From positions 1 to 28,972 of IMG/VR virus record IMGVR_UViG_3300042542_004592: 28,972 nt of DNA; one strand, 5' to 3'. The stretch comes from a virus. The position numbers were made by a program, and so were the translations under genes. Below, piece after piece: positions 8,721-17,205 of the stretch; the first letter of the stretch is position 1; each line of letters starts with the position of its first letter. The notes under the pieces are model-generated. The model saw only the letters and a program-made list of their open reading frames with translations, did no database searches and was not told the origin of the DNA.

Positions 8721-11639
8721 ATGGCAAATACAGTTAATGTAGGAATTACAACTAGTGCATGCACCTTTAATCAGTGGCGCATCACCGACAATCTCATGGC
8801 AAACGATGTCAACGAGATTGCTCGTGGCGACTTCATTAAAACTAGAGGAAGCATTGAACTAACAAATGGCAAAATCTTACTATCCAATTCTTCTGGTGGT
8901 GTTATTCTTGATGTTCGTGATGATACGAACATCGACGGAACACTTACCGTAAAAGATATCGAAGTTGATAACTCAACTGGTCACGTCTATGTTGATGCTG
9001 GCGATATTCGGTTCTTTCGTATGGGTTCGGCTGATCGTTTTTGGAGTAACACCAACACGACATTCTTCTGCGCAAATGTTTCTGTAACTAATGCCGAATT
9101 CGGAACATTAAATGTTAATAATCAATTAACAACTATCAACACAACAGTTTATAATATTGCGAATACAAGTTTACAGGCAACGATGAATGTTCATCCTGCT
9201 AATACTTGGTTCTTTGGCGCAAATGTGAATGTTCAGAATACTGGTTCTGGATCTCTAAATGTTTACAATCGATTGACTCATGTCAATTCTGGTAATGTAT
9301 ACATCGGAAATAACGATCCTGTTTCTAAGTTCATCGTCGAGTCGCAAAATGCGATCTTCTTCGGAACAAATGTTGTCATTTCAAATACGACCACTGGTAC
9401 ATTTAATGTTGATAATCGAATTGTATTCGTTTCGTCACCAAATGTAATCTATTCGAATACACATTCAAGTGCAAGATTCAATGTGTTCCCAAATACATTC
9501 TTCCATGGCGGCGAGGTCAACATTGCAAATACTGCAATGACAACGACATTCAATGTTCATGCTCAGAATGCAAACTTCTTTGGAACCAATGTTAATATTT
9601 CTAATACGACTGTCGGCGGCACATTCAGCGTTAACTCAAATACCTTCCTCACTGCGGCAAATGTTACATTTGCAAACATCGGTTCAGGCGGTACAGTTAA
9701 TGTTGCAACTAATACAAACTTCTTTGCTGCTAATGTGCTTGTATCAAATACAACTGTCGGCACATTGAATGTTGATAATCGTCTCGTTGCAATCAGTGCA
9801 CCAAATACGATTATATCAAATACTCATGGTGATGCGCGATTTAATGTCTATCCAAATACCTACTTCTTTGGTGGGCATGTTAATATTGCGAATGTTTCAC
9901 AGGGTGCAACATTTAATATCACTCCAAATACTTTTATACTAGCAAATGCAAATCAGTTTGGAACACTTAATGTAACAAACAATGTTGCGGTTTATAACCT
10001 TGCTGTGAGCAATAATGCAACTATTTCTTGGAATGTGACTGCTGGTAATGTTTATGTTAATGGAAATACTAGCACTGGTAATTTAGAATCGCGTGGAAAT
10101 GTCACAGCAGTTGATACGATTAGCGTATCTAACACAACGACTGGCAATGGTATTATTGCAGCAAGTGCAAATATTTACGGTAATAATATCGTAGCCAAGG
10201 CAAATGTTCTTGGAACCAATGCAGTATTGACGCAGAATACAACCTCTGGAAATGTCATCGCTGCGAATGTAATTGTTTCTCAAGTTATTACAGTATCTAA
10301 TGTAACTACTGGAAACGGTGTTGCTGTTCAATCTGCAAACATCTACGGTAATAACATAATTGCGAAAGCAAATTTTGCTGGTTCGAATGCAGTATTAACT
10401 CAAAATGTTTCTGCTGGAAACATCGCAATCACGCAAAATACGACGACAGGAAATTTAGTCGTAACGCAAAATACAAGCAGTGGTAATGTTTCTGCTGCGA
10501 ATGTAATTGTTTCTCAAGTTATTACAGTATCTAATGTAACAACAGGTAATGGTGTTGCTGTTCAATCTGCTAATGTTTATGCAAATAACTTTGTTGCTAA
10601 GAATAATGTTCTAGCGCCACAAATTAATGCAACAACTAATCTAAACACTGCTTACCTATATGTTTCAACTCTCACGAATGTTTCGTGCGCTAATATCACT
10701 ACACTATTTGTTCAAGACCTAACAGTAACCAATCCAATTGCTGCTCCTGCAGAAACTAGCGGATCAGCATATCGCCTTCGTGTCGGTCAAGGATCAAGAG
10801 AAGATGGCTACTTTGGATTAAATCTTGGTTCTACTGCAAACGGAAATGCATGGATTCGTTTCGATACTTCAGCTGGTAATGTATGGCGTGTAACTGCAAA
10901 TAGCACTGAGGGAACTTACTATACTATCTTAACTAGTCAAAATCTTTCTGATTCAATTACTACAACTAATTCTACAAATGCAGGATCTTTGACCGCAGTT
11001 AAGAGCGCAGCTGATATTGCGAAGAATGCTTATGCTTCTTCTAATCTTGCAGCAAATACTGTTGCAGTTTACGCAAATGATACAGTTGTTCTTGAAAAAT
11101 CTAATGTCAACTTCAATAACTCTGCATCAATTAATGTTGCTGCTGGTGCTCATGGATCATTCAGTAATCGTTCCAATGTTGCGTTCACATTAAACACTGC
11201 ATCGATATCTTCAGTTGGTACGCTCACAACACCAACTACTCTTGCGACAAATGTGACAGTTTCTCAGAGCCTTAATGTTTCTGGAAATATTACTGGCACA
11301 TTGAAGTCAACAAAGGATTACTTAAACACTTCAACTGTTTCTGGTGCAGTAAGTGTTAACTTGAATGGTGGAAACTGGTTTAAATATACACTATCAGGAA
11401 CACCAACCTTCACCTTTGCAAATGCTCCAGCCTCTGGAACTGCAATGACCGTAACACTACTTGTGTTGCAAAATGGTACTGGTGGTTACACGCCAGCATG
11501 GGGTAATACAATCTACTGGGCTGGCGGTCTCGTTCCTCCAGCATCTACTGGAGCAAATAAACTTGATATGTGGACATTTACAACAACTGATGGCGGATCT
11601 TCGTTTATCGGAACATTGGCTGTTAAAGACGCGAGATAA
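8721..11639 (+). CDS. Tail fibre protein with beta-repeat shaft and shared C-terminal tip domain
   Basis: This 972-residue protein has a distinct N-terminal region (about 1-110) that could attach to the baseplate. A long shaft follows, made of degenerate repeats of about 20-25 residues of the pattern NTxFFxANVxxxNTxxGTxNV, suggesting a trimeric beta-helix or beta-spiral. From about residue 455 the repeats change to SGNVxAANVIVSQVITVSN-type units, with two nearly identical copies. The C-terminal 112 residues (861-972, LKSTKDYL to AVKDAR) include GGYTPAWGNTIYWAGG and form a domain also found at the end of the 24315-26438 gene. That suggests a common tip or receptor-binding/trimerisation module. 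The start ATG follows the previous stop by two bases, with GGCGAG upstream. Confidence 0.75.
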   Translation: MANTVNVGITTSACTFNQWRITDNLMANDVNEIARGDFIKTRGSIELTNGKILLSNSSGGVILDVRDDTNIDGTLTVKDIEVDNSTGHVYVDAGDIRFFRMGSADRFWSNTNTTFFCANVSVTNAEFGTLNVNNQLTTINTTVYNIANTSLQATMNVHPANTWFFGANVNVQNTGSGSLNVYNRLTHVNSGNVYIGNNDPVSKFIVESQNAIFFGTNVVISNTTTGTFNVDNRIVFVSSPNVIYSNTHSSARFNVFPNTFFHGGEVNIANTAMTTTFNVHAQNANFFGTNVNISNTTVGGTFSVNSNTFLTAANVTFANIGSGGTVNVATNTNFFAANVLVSNTTVGTLNVDNRLVAISAPNTIISNTHGDARFNVYPNTYFFGGHVNIANVSQGATFNITPNTFILANANQFGTLNVTNNVAVYNLAVSNNATISWNVTAGNVYVNGNTSTGNLESRGNVTAVDTISVSNTTTGNGIIAASANIYGNNIVAKANVLGTNAVLTQNTTSGNVIAANVIVSQVITVSNVTTGNGVAVQSANIYGNNIIAKANFAGSNAVLTQNVSAGNIAITQNTTTGNLVVTQNTSSGNVSAANVIVSQVITVSNVTTGNGVAVQSANVYANNFVAKNNVLAPQINATTNLNTAYLYVSTLTNVSCANITTLFVQDLTVTNPIAAPAETSGSAYRLRVGQGSREDGYFGLNLGSTANGNAWIRFDTSAGNVWRVTANSTEGTYYTILTSQNLSDSITTTNSTNAGSLTAVKSAADIAKNAYASSNLAANTVAVYANDTVVLEKSNVNFNNSASINVAAGAHGSFSNRSNVAFTLNTASISSVGTLTTPTTLATNVTVSQSLNVSGNITGTLKSTKDYLNTSTVSGAVSVNLNGGNWFKYTLSGTPTFTFANAPASGTAMTVTLLVLQNGTGGYTPAWGNTIYWAGGLVPPASTGANKLDMWTFTTTDGGSSFIGTLAVKDAR
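10260..10540 (+). repeat. 47-bp direct repeat pair in fibre gene
   Basis: Positions 10260-10306 and 10494-10540 are identical over 47 bases, starting GCTGCGAATGTAATTG. They encode the repeated AANVIVSQVITVSNV segment. The flanks diverge in third-codon positions, so the copies reflect a recent internal duplication or gene conversion. The 234-base spacing is in frame. Confidence 0.85.
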
Positions 11640-11644
11640 TCGCT

Positions 11645-13891
11645 ATGCCAAGACCGTTTGAGTTAAATAAAACATGGATAGTTGGACCGTCTAGAGGCAC
11701 AACTACATTTAATGCTCCAGGAAGCATTACAATCGACTATGGTCGCCATGTTGCTAAAGTTTCAGGTCGTGGTGGATCTGGAAACTCACCAGTAGCATCT
11801 GCTTGGGTTACAAATTATAATACCAATTATAATGTTGCTTATCCAATTGCAAATCAACCAGCTACTGCTTGGACAATTACATACTCACCAAATTATAATG
11901 TCATCTATCCAATTGCAAACAGACCAGAAGCCACTCGACCAGCAACAACTTGGTCAATCAACTATAACGCTGGTGTTTATCCGATTGCAAATAGACCAAT
12001 CGCAAATCAGCCAGCAACAGTGTGGTCAACAAACTATAATACAATCACATATCCAATAGCCAACCAACCAGCAACTGCTTGGGTTACAAATTATAGTACC
12101 AATTATAATGCAATCACATATCCAATAGCCAACCAACCAGCAAATGCATGGGCGACTAACTATAACACCAATTATAATACAATCACATATCCAATAGCCA
12201 ACCAACCAGCAAATGCATGGGTAACTAACTACACTATCAACTATAATGCTCTCACATATCCAGAAGCCACTCGACCAGTAACCGCATGGAGTACGAACTA
12301 CAATATTGCAAATGGTCCAGAAGCCACTCGACCAGCAGACGCTTGGACGATTAATTACAATTTAATTTATCCAGAACAAGCTCGTCCAATAACTGCATGG
12401 ACGACTAATTATAATGCATTAACATATCCAGTCACTGCATATAATGCTGGTAATCGACCAGCAGACGCTTGGTCAACTAACTACAACGTTGTTTATCCAG
12501 AAGCAGGTCGCCCTGCCACTGCATGGGTAATTAATTACAACACTAATTATAATTCACTTGTTTATCCTGAAGCAAATCGACCCGTAAATGCATGGGCGAC
12601 TAACTATAACACTAATTATAATGCAATTGTTTATCCAATTGCTAATCAGCCATCCACAGGCTATAATCCAGCAAATTTTGTATATTGGACAGAAACTGCG
12701 CAAGGAGATAGTTATGGTGGTGTTGCAACACTAACAAATTCTGGCAGCGATCCTAATTGCCCTAGTCCATTTTATAGCGCCCCAAATGGAGATTATTTCT
12801 CTTACGAATGTTTTCCTGAAGGCAACACGGAAACCTTTGCAACTAATTACAATGCTGGCGTTTATCCGATTGCAACTCAGCCAATCGCAAATCAGCCAGC
12901 AACAACTTGGTCAATCAACTACAACACTGGCGTGTATCCAATTGGAAATAGACCAGAAGGTTCTAGACCACCAACTGCATGGACAATCAATTATAACGCT
13001 GCTGTTTATCCAATTGCAAATCGACCAGCAACTTCATGGATAATTAATTATGGTGCAACTTATGCTCCTGGTGTTAATCCAATTGCAAATCGACCTGCTA
13101 ATGCATGGACAATTAATTATAATGTCGCAAATGGACCAGAAGCAAATCGACCGATAACTGCGTGGACAATCAACTATAATCTAATTTATCCAATTGCTAC
13201 TCAACCAGCAACTGCATGGATAGTCAATTATAATGCTGGTGTTTATCCAGAACAAGCAAGACCAATTGTTAACCAACCAGCAACAGTATGGTCAACAAAT
13301 TACAATGCTGGCGTTTATCCGATTGCAAATCGTCCAATCGCAAATCAGCCAGCAACAACTTGGTCAACTAATTACAATACTGGTGTGTATCCGATCGCGA
13401 ATCAACCAATTGCCAATCAACCTTCTAATGCGTGGTCAACAAATTACAACACTGGTGTTTATCCAATTGCAAATCGACCCGTAAATGCATGGGCGACTAA
13501 CTATAACACTAACTACAATACAATCACATATCCAGAAGCCAACAGACCAGTTACTGCTTGGACCATCAACTACACTACAAACTATAATGTTGCTTATCCG
13601 ATCGCGAATCAACCAGAGTCTGGTCGCCCAGCAACAACCTATAGCACAAACTACAATGTGGCATATCCGATTGCAAATCGTCCAATCGCAAATCAGCCGA
13701 TAACCGCATACACTCCTGGAACTGTGGGCACTCCAACAACAGTTCTTGGTGTATATCTTCCTGGAGGACCAGTTTCTACAGTTGCTCCTTATGTTCCAGC
13801 AACAGAAGTTGTCTATTGGAGTTTCCCAGACTATCAGACACACCCAGTCTCAGTGCCTCCAGGTGGATATGTTGATATTCAGATTGAATAA
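11645..13891 (+). CDS. Asn/Tyr/Pro-repeat fibre protein, paralogue 1
   Basis: This 748-residue protein has four parts. Residues 1-48 are a head ending in SGRGGSGN. A long repeat array (49 to about 686) has units of roughly 18, 22 or 28 residues of the type ATAWxTNYNTNYNxxYPIANxP, sometimes with EATRP or EAGRP inserted. A non-repeat island at about 339-397 has a Cys pair (C372 in CPSPFY and C389). The C-terminal cap (about 687-748) contains TPTTVLGVYLPGGPV and VPPGGYVDIQIE. Head, island and cap are all shared with the next gene. I do not recognise a named family; the head resembles glycine-rich phage fibre heads with 'YGK...V.GRGGPGN'. A fibre or adhesin role is inferred from position and repetitiveness. 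There is no signal peptide or membrane segment. The start lies 5 bases after the previous stop with only a weak GAGA upstream. Confidence 0.75.
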   Translation: MPRPFELNKTWIVGPSRGTTTFNAPGSITIDYGRHVAKVSGRGGSGNSPVASAWVTNYNTNYNVAYPIANQPATAWTITYSPNYNVIYPIANRPEATRPATTWSINYNAGVYPIANRPIANQPATVWSTNYNTITYPIANQPATAWVTNYSTNYNAITYPIANQPANAWATNYNTNYNTITYPIANQPANAWVTNYTINYNALTYPEATRPVTAWSTNYNIANGPEATRPADAWTINYNLIYPEQARPITAWTTNYNALTYPVTAYNAGNRPADAWSTNYNVVYPEAGRPATAWVINYNTNYNSLVYPEANRPVNAWATNYNTNYNAIVYPIANQPSTGYNPANFVYWTETAQGDSYGGVATLTNSGSDPNCPSPFYSAPNGDYFSYECFPEGNTETFATNYNAGVYPIATQPIANQPATTWSINYNTGVYPIGNRPEGSRPPTAWTINYNAAVYPIANRPATSWIINYGATYAPGVNPIANRPANAWTINYNVANGPEANRPITAWTINYNLIYPIATQPATAWIVNYNAGVYPEQARPIVNQPATVWSTNYNAGVYPIANRPIANQPATTWSTNYNTGVYPIANQPIANQPSNAWSTNYNTGVYPIANRPVNAWATNYNTNYNTITYPEANRPVTAWTINYTTNYNVAYPIANQPESGRPATTYSTNYNVAYPIANRPIANQPITAYTPGTVGTPTTVLGVYLPGGPVSTVAPYVPATEVVYWSFPDYQTHPVSVPPGGYVDIQIE
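11789..13705 (+). repeat. NYN-YPIAN repeat array in paralogue 1
   Basis: This region codes for in-frame tandem repeats with a consensus close to TAW-x-x-NYNTNYN-x-x-YPIANxP. Unit length varies in multiples of three bases (about 54, 66 or 84). The array is interrupted once by the Cys-containing island. Two neighbouring units near 12110-12230 are almost identical at the DNA level. Confidence 0.9.
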
Positions 13892-13909
13892 AACCCAAGA
13901 ATAAAAACG

Positions 13910-13917
13910 AATAAATA
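13910..13917 (+). promoter_or_regulatory. Putative late promoter upstream of paralogue 2
   Basis: AATAAATA differs from the T4 late core TATAAATA only in its first base. It sits in the 78-base gap, 53 bases before the ATG at 13970, and is followed by a strong hairpin that would lie in the 5' leader. Position supports a promoter; identity is inferred from T4. Confidence 0.45.
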
Positions 13918-13920
13918 AGT

Positions 13921-13945
13921 ACATGCTCTGATTGCAGAGTCGTGT
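13921..13945 (+). other. Hairpin in leader of paralogue 2
   Basis: The sequence can form a stem of ACATG/CGTGT stacked on CTCTG/CAGAG, with one bulged T and the four-base loop ATTG. There is no T-run after it, so it is not a standard intrinsic terminator. As RNA it would lie between the putative late promoter and the ribosome-binding GGAAAG, and may protect the transcript or mark its end. Confidence 0.5.
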
Positions 13946-13969
13946 CTTCACGCAAATTTTGGAAAGATA

Positions 13970-16522
13970 ATGCCAAGAAGTACGGATTTAGGTAAAAGTT
14001 GGTTGGGTGGTGGTTCCCGTGGATCGCAAACTTTTAATGCACCTTCCTCTTTAACAATCCCATATGGTCGATATAAAGGGACTGTCACAGGTCGTGGCGG
14101 TTCAGGTAATGCTCCAGTTTCTTCTGCCTGGACAATCAATTACAACACCAACTATAATGTTGCATATCCGATCGCGAACCAACCAGAAGCCGCTCGCCCA
14201 TCTACTGCTTGGACGATCAATTACAATACAAATTATAATGTAGCCTATCCTTTGGCGAATCAACCAGAGGCTGCTCGCCCTTCCACTGCTTGGACGATCA
14301 ATTACAATACAAACTATAATGTCGCGTATCCAATTGCGAATCAGCCAGAAGCCACTCGACCATCTACTGCATGGACCATTAACTATAATGTCGTGTATCC
14401 GATCGCGAATCAACCCGCAACCGCTTGGACGATCAATTATAATACAAATTACAATGTTGCTTATCCATTAGCGAACCAACCAGCAACTGCTTGGACGATC
14501 AATTATAATACCAACTATAATGTGGCATATCCGATTGCCAACCAACCAGAAGCTGCAAGACCAGCCACCACTTGGTCTATTAACTACAATGTGGCATATC
14601 CGATTGCAAATAGACCAGAAGCTGCAAGACCAGCAACTACTTGGTCTATTAATTATAATGTTGCATATCCAATTGCCAACCAACCAGCGAATGCTTGGGT
14701 AATCAATTACAACACCAACTATAATGTTGCATATCCAATTGCCAACCAACCAGCGAATGCTTGGGTAATCAATTACAACACCAACTATAATGTTGCATAT
14801 CCGATCGCGAATCAGCCAGAATCTGGTCGTCCAGCAACTGCGTACAGTATAACTTATAACACGAATTATAATGTTGCATATCCAATTGCAAATAGACCAG
14901 AAGCATCAAGACCTGTGACTGCATACTCAACGAATTATAATGTTGCATATCCAATTGCAAATAGACCAGAACAAGGTCGACCAGTGACTGCATGGTCAAC
15001 AAACTATAATGTAGCATATCCAGTTGCGAACAGACCAGAAGCTGCAAGACCAGTAACTGCTTGGTCAACAAACTATAATACAGTCTATCCAGTTGCAAAT
15101 CAACCAGTTGCAAACTACAATCCAGCAAATAGTTTTAATCATTATTCTAATTCATATATTACAAATGATCTTAATGGTCAGGCATTCTATTACAGCGGTG
15201 CAAATGATCCAGCGCAGCCAGGTTGTCCATCACCGTTCTATTACACAGAAACATTTTATTACTTCTCTCCAGCATTAACACAGGGGTATTATGCTGCATT
15301 TGTTTGCACACCTGTTGGCAATAATGCGAACTATAACACAAACTATAATGTTGCATATCCGATTGCGAATCAACCAATTACTGCATATGCAATTAACTAT
15401 AATACCAATTATAATGTTGCATATCCGATTGCAAATCAGCCAATCACTGCATATACTATTTTGTATAATACAAACTATAATGTTGCATATCCGATTGCGA
15501 ATCAACCAATTACTGCATACACTATTTTGTATAATACCAATTACAATGTTGCTTATCCAATCGCAAATCAACCAGAGTCTGGTCGACCAGTAACTGCATA
15601 TACTATCACTTATAACACCAATTACAATGTTGCTTATCCAATTGCGAATCAACCAGAGTCTGGTCGACCAGTAACTGCTTGGTCAACAAACTATAATGTC
15701 GCTTACCCAATTGCCAATCAACCAGAAGCTGCAAGACCAGTAACTGCTTGGTCAACAAACTATAATACAATCTATCCTGAAGCAAATCGACCAGTAAATG
15801 CATGGACGATTAATTATAACACTAACTATAATACAGTCTATCCTGAAGCAAATCGACCAGTAAATGCTTGGACGATCAACTATAACACCAATTATAATGT
15901 CGCTTATCCAATTGCAAACAGACCAGAAGCCACTCGACCAGTAACTGCTTGGACATCTAATTATAATGTGGCATACCCAATTGCAAACAGACCAGAAGCC
16001 ACTCGACCAGCAACAACTTGGTCAACAAATTACAATACAGTCTATCCTGAAGCAAATCGACCTGTGACTGCATGGACGATTAATTATAACACCAATTATA
16101 ATACTGTATATCCAATTGCAAACAGACCAGAAGCTGCACGACCAGCCACTGCATGGACGATTAATTATAATTCAAATTATAATGTTGTGTATCCAATCGC
16201 AACGCAACCAGAAGCGGCTCGTCCATCAACCGCATGGACTGTCAATTATAACACCAATTATAATGTCGCTTACCCAATTGCCAATCAACCAGAAGCTGCA
16301 AGACCAGTAACTGCATATACTCCAGGAAATGCTGGAACCCCAACCACAGTTCTTGGTGTATATCTTCCTGGCGGTCCTGTTGATCTATCTGGATTTGCTG
16401 GGAATCCTGGCACTGCCCCAACAGTTTCTCCAACTGTCGTCTCATACTATGACTATCCTGACAATAGTAACTATCCAGTGACTGTTCCTCCAGGTGGACA
16501 AGTAAATGTGACGCTTGAGTAA
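13970..16522 (+). CDS. Asn/Tyr/Pro-repeat fibre protein, paralogue 2
   Basis: This 850-residue protein shares its whole architecture with the preceding gene. The head (1-48) ends in TGRGGSGNAP. A repeat array (49 to about 780) uses the unit NYNTNYNVAYPIANQPxAARPxTAW. A Cys island at about 382-450 has C419 in CPSPFY and C446. The cap (about 781-850) has TPTTVLGVYLPGGPV and VPPGGQVNVTLE. Its units are more uniform than in paralogue 1, suggesting younger expansion or stronger homogenisation. The gene begins with GGAAAG about 7 bases before ATG, behind its own promoter-like element, so it may be transcribed separately. No known catalytic motif is present. A fibre or adhesin subunit is the best inference; one copy may be an alternative receptor-binding fibre. 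Confidence 0.75.
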   Translation: MPRSTDLGKSWLGGGSRGSQTFNAPSSLTIPYGRYKGTVTGRGGSGNAPVSSAWTINYNTNYNVAYPIANQPEAARPSTAWTINYNTNYNVAYPLANQPEAARPSTAWTINYNTNYNVAYPIANQPEATRPSTAWTINYNVVYPIANQPATAWTINYNTNYNVAYPLANQPATAWTINYNTNYNVAYPIANQPEAARPATTWSINYNVAYPIANRPEAARPATTWSINYNVAYPIANQPANAWVINYNTNYNVAYPIANQPANAWVINYNTNYNVAYPIANQPESGRPATAYSITYNTNYNVAYPIANRPEASRPVTAYSTNYNVAYPIANRPEQGRPVTAWSTNYNVAYPVANRPEAARPVTAWSTNYNTVYPVANQPVANYNPANSFNHYSNSYITNDLNGQAFYYSGANDPAQPGCPSPFYYTETFYYFSPALTQGYYAAFVCTPVGNNANYNTNYNVAYPIANQPITAYAINYNTNYNVAYPIANQPITAYTILYNTNYNVAYPIANQPITAYTILYNTNYNVAYPIANQPESGRPVTAYTITYNTNYNVAYPIANQPESGRPVTAWSTNYNVAYPIANQPEAARPVTAWSTNYNTIYPEANRPVNAWTINYNTNYNTVYPEANRPVNAWTINYNTNYNVAYPIANRPEATRPVTAWTSNYNVAYPIANRPEATRPATTWSTNYNTVYPEANRPVTAWTINYNTNYNTVYPIANRPEAARPATAWTINYNSNYNVVYPIATQPEAARPSTAWTVNYNTNYNVAYPIANQPEAARPVTAYTPGNAGTPTTVLGVYLPGGPVDLSGFAGNPGTAPTVSPTVVSYYDYPDNSNYPVTVPPGGQVNVTLE
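14114..16312 (+). repeat. NYN-YPIAN repeat array in paralogue 2
   Basis: These are in-frame tandem repeats of about 54, 66 or 84 bases encoding NYNTNYNVAYPIANQP units with optional EAARP or ESGRP spacers. The array is interrupted by the Cys island at about 15113-15320. Long identical stretches occur between units and with paralogue 1. Confidence 0.9.
14654..14802 (+). repeat. Perfect 66-bp tandem duplication
   Basis: Positions 14654-14719 and 14720-14785 are identical over 66 bases, and the next 17 bases (14786-14802) begin a third copy before diverging. The unit starts TATAATGTTGCATATCC and encodes one 22-residue repeat. Perfect identity suggests a recent slippage or unequal recombination event. 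Confidence 0.9.
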
Positions 16523-16556
16523 GTAAAGATCCGTAGAGAAATACTTGATAATTTTT

Positions 16557-16564
16557 CATAAATA
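16557..16564 (+). promoter_or_regulatory. Putative late promoter of the hydroxylase cassette
   Basis: CATAAATA, one base from the T4 late core, lies in the 80-base gap, 39 bases before the ATG at 16603. A good ribosome-binding sequence (GAGGTG) follows just before the start codon. This would drive the enzyme cassette 16603-19638. Confidence 0.5.
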
Positions 16565-16602
16565 GTTTATAATTTGAAGTTGCAATTGTTTTGAGGTGAT
16601 TT

Positions 16603-17205
16603 ATGCCATATCCTGTACAAAAATATGTACGCGAATTGAATCAATTTTGTATCGCAAATGAAGCATTTACGCAAGAAGAAATAGACAAGATCATTGATCT
16701 TGAAGATCTGCAAAAGTTCCAACGAGGTGGAGTTGGTGGCGGTGGTGGCGCAGGTCAAGTAAATAAAAAAGTCCGCGACAGCGATGTTATGTGGATTAAC
16801 CACGAACCAAACTCAGACTGGCTATTCCAAAAATTTGCTCATTTGACAGCGATGGTCAATTATGATCATTTCATGTATGAAATTGACGGATTTGAAAATT
16901 TTCAATATACTGTCTACAAAGCAAAAAATAAGCAGCACTATGACTGGCATATCGATGCTGGCAATACTTATTCCAAATTTGAAAGAAAAATTAGCGCAAC
17001 CATAGTGTTAACCGATCCTGAGGATTATGAGGGTGGTGAATTTCAATGCGTTCTTCATGGTCGTGTCGATGAGCCAATTACAATTAAACCAAAAAGAGGG
17101 GATGCAATTTTCTTTGCCTCTTGGATGCCGCATCGAGTTGCACCTGTGACAAAAGGAACTCGTAAATCTCTAGTGTGTTGGGTGATGGGCGAAAGATCAT
17201 GTTAA
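16603..17205 (+). CDS. 2-oxoglutarate/Fe(II)-dependent oxygenase, prolyl-4-hydroxylase (PKHD) type
   Basis: This is a 200-residue single-domain dioxygenase. The double-stranded beta-helix core carries the iron triad His116-x-Asp118 (in YDWHIDAG) and His177 (in MPHRVAPV), plus Arg187 ten residues later (TRKS), which would bind the 2-oxoglutarate carboxylate. All four key residues are present, so the enzyme is probably active. The family uses O2 and 2-oxoglutarate to hydroxylate side chains, classically prolines, in the cytoplasm. A glycine-rich stretch lies at about 46-54. The gene has a strong GAGGTG site, its own late-promoter-like element, and overlaps the next gene by seven bases. Its neighbours are proline-rich repeat fibres and a Gnt1-like glycosyltransferase, which makes a fibre protein a plausible substrate. 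Proline specificity is inferred. Confidence 0.85.
   Translation: MPYPVQKYVRELNQFCIANEAFTQEEIDKIIDLEDLQKFQRGGVGGGGGAGQVNKKVRDSDVMWINHEPNSDWLFQKFAHLTAMVNYDHFMYEIDGFENFQYTVYKAKNKQHYDWHIDAGNTYSKFERKISATIVLTDPEDYEGGEFQCVLHGRVDEPITIKPKRGDAIFFASWMPHRVAPVTKGTRKSLVCWVMGERSC

Noticed and set aside
11789-16312. CRISPR-like or other non-coding repeat array
   Set aside because: Units vary in length by multiples of three, keep an open reading frame and have no unique spacers; they are protein repeats.
16523-16602. Intrinsic terminator after NYN paralogue 2
   Set aside because: No stable GC stem followed by a T-run could be found; only a promoter-like element and ribosome-binding site are visible.
17175-17198. 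GTG start for the first DUF6065-like gene
   Set aside because: ATG 17199 gives a usual short overlap with the previous stop; the extra residues read through the end of the oxygenase gene in another frame.
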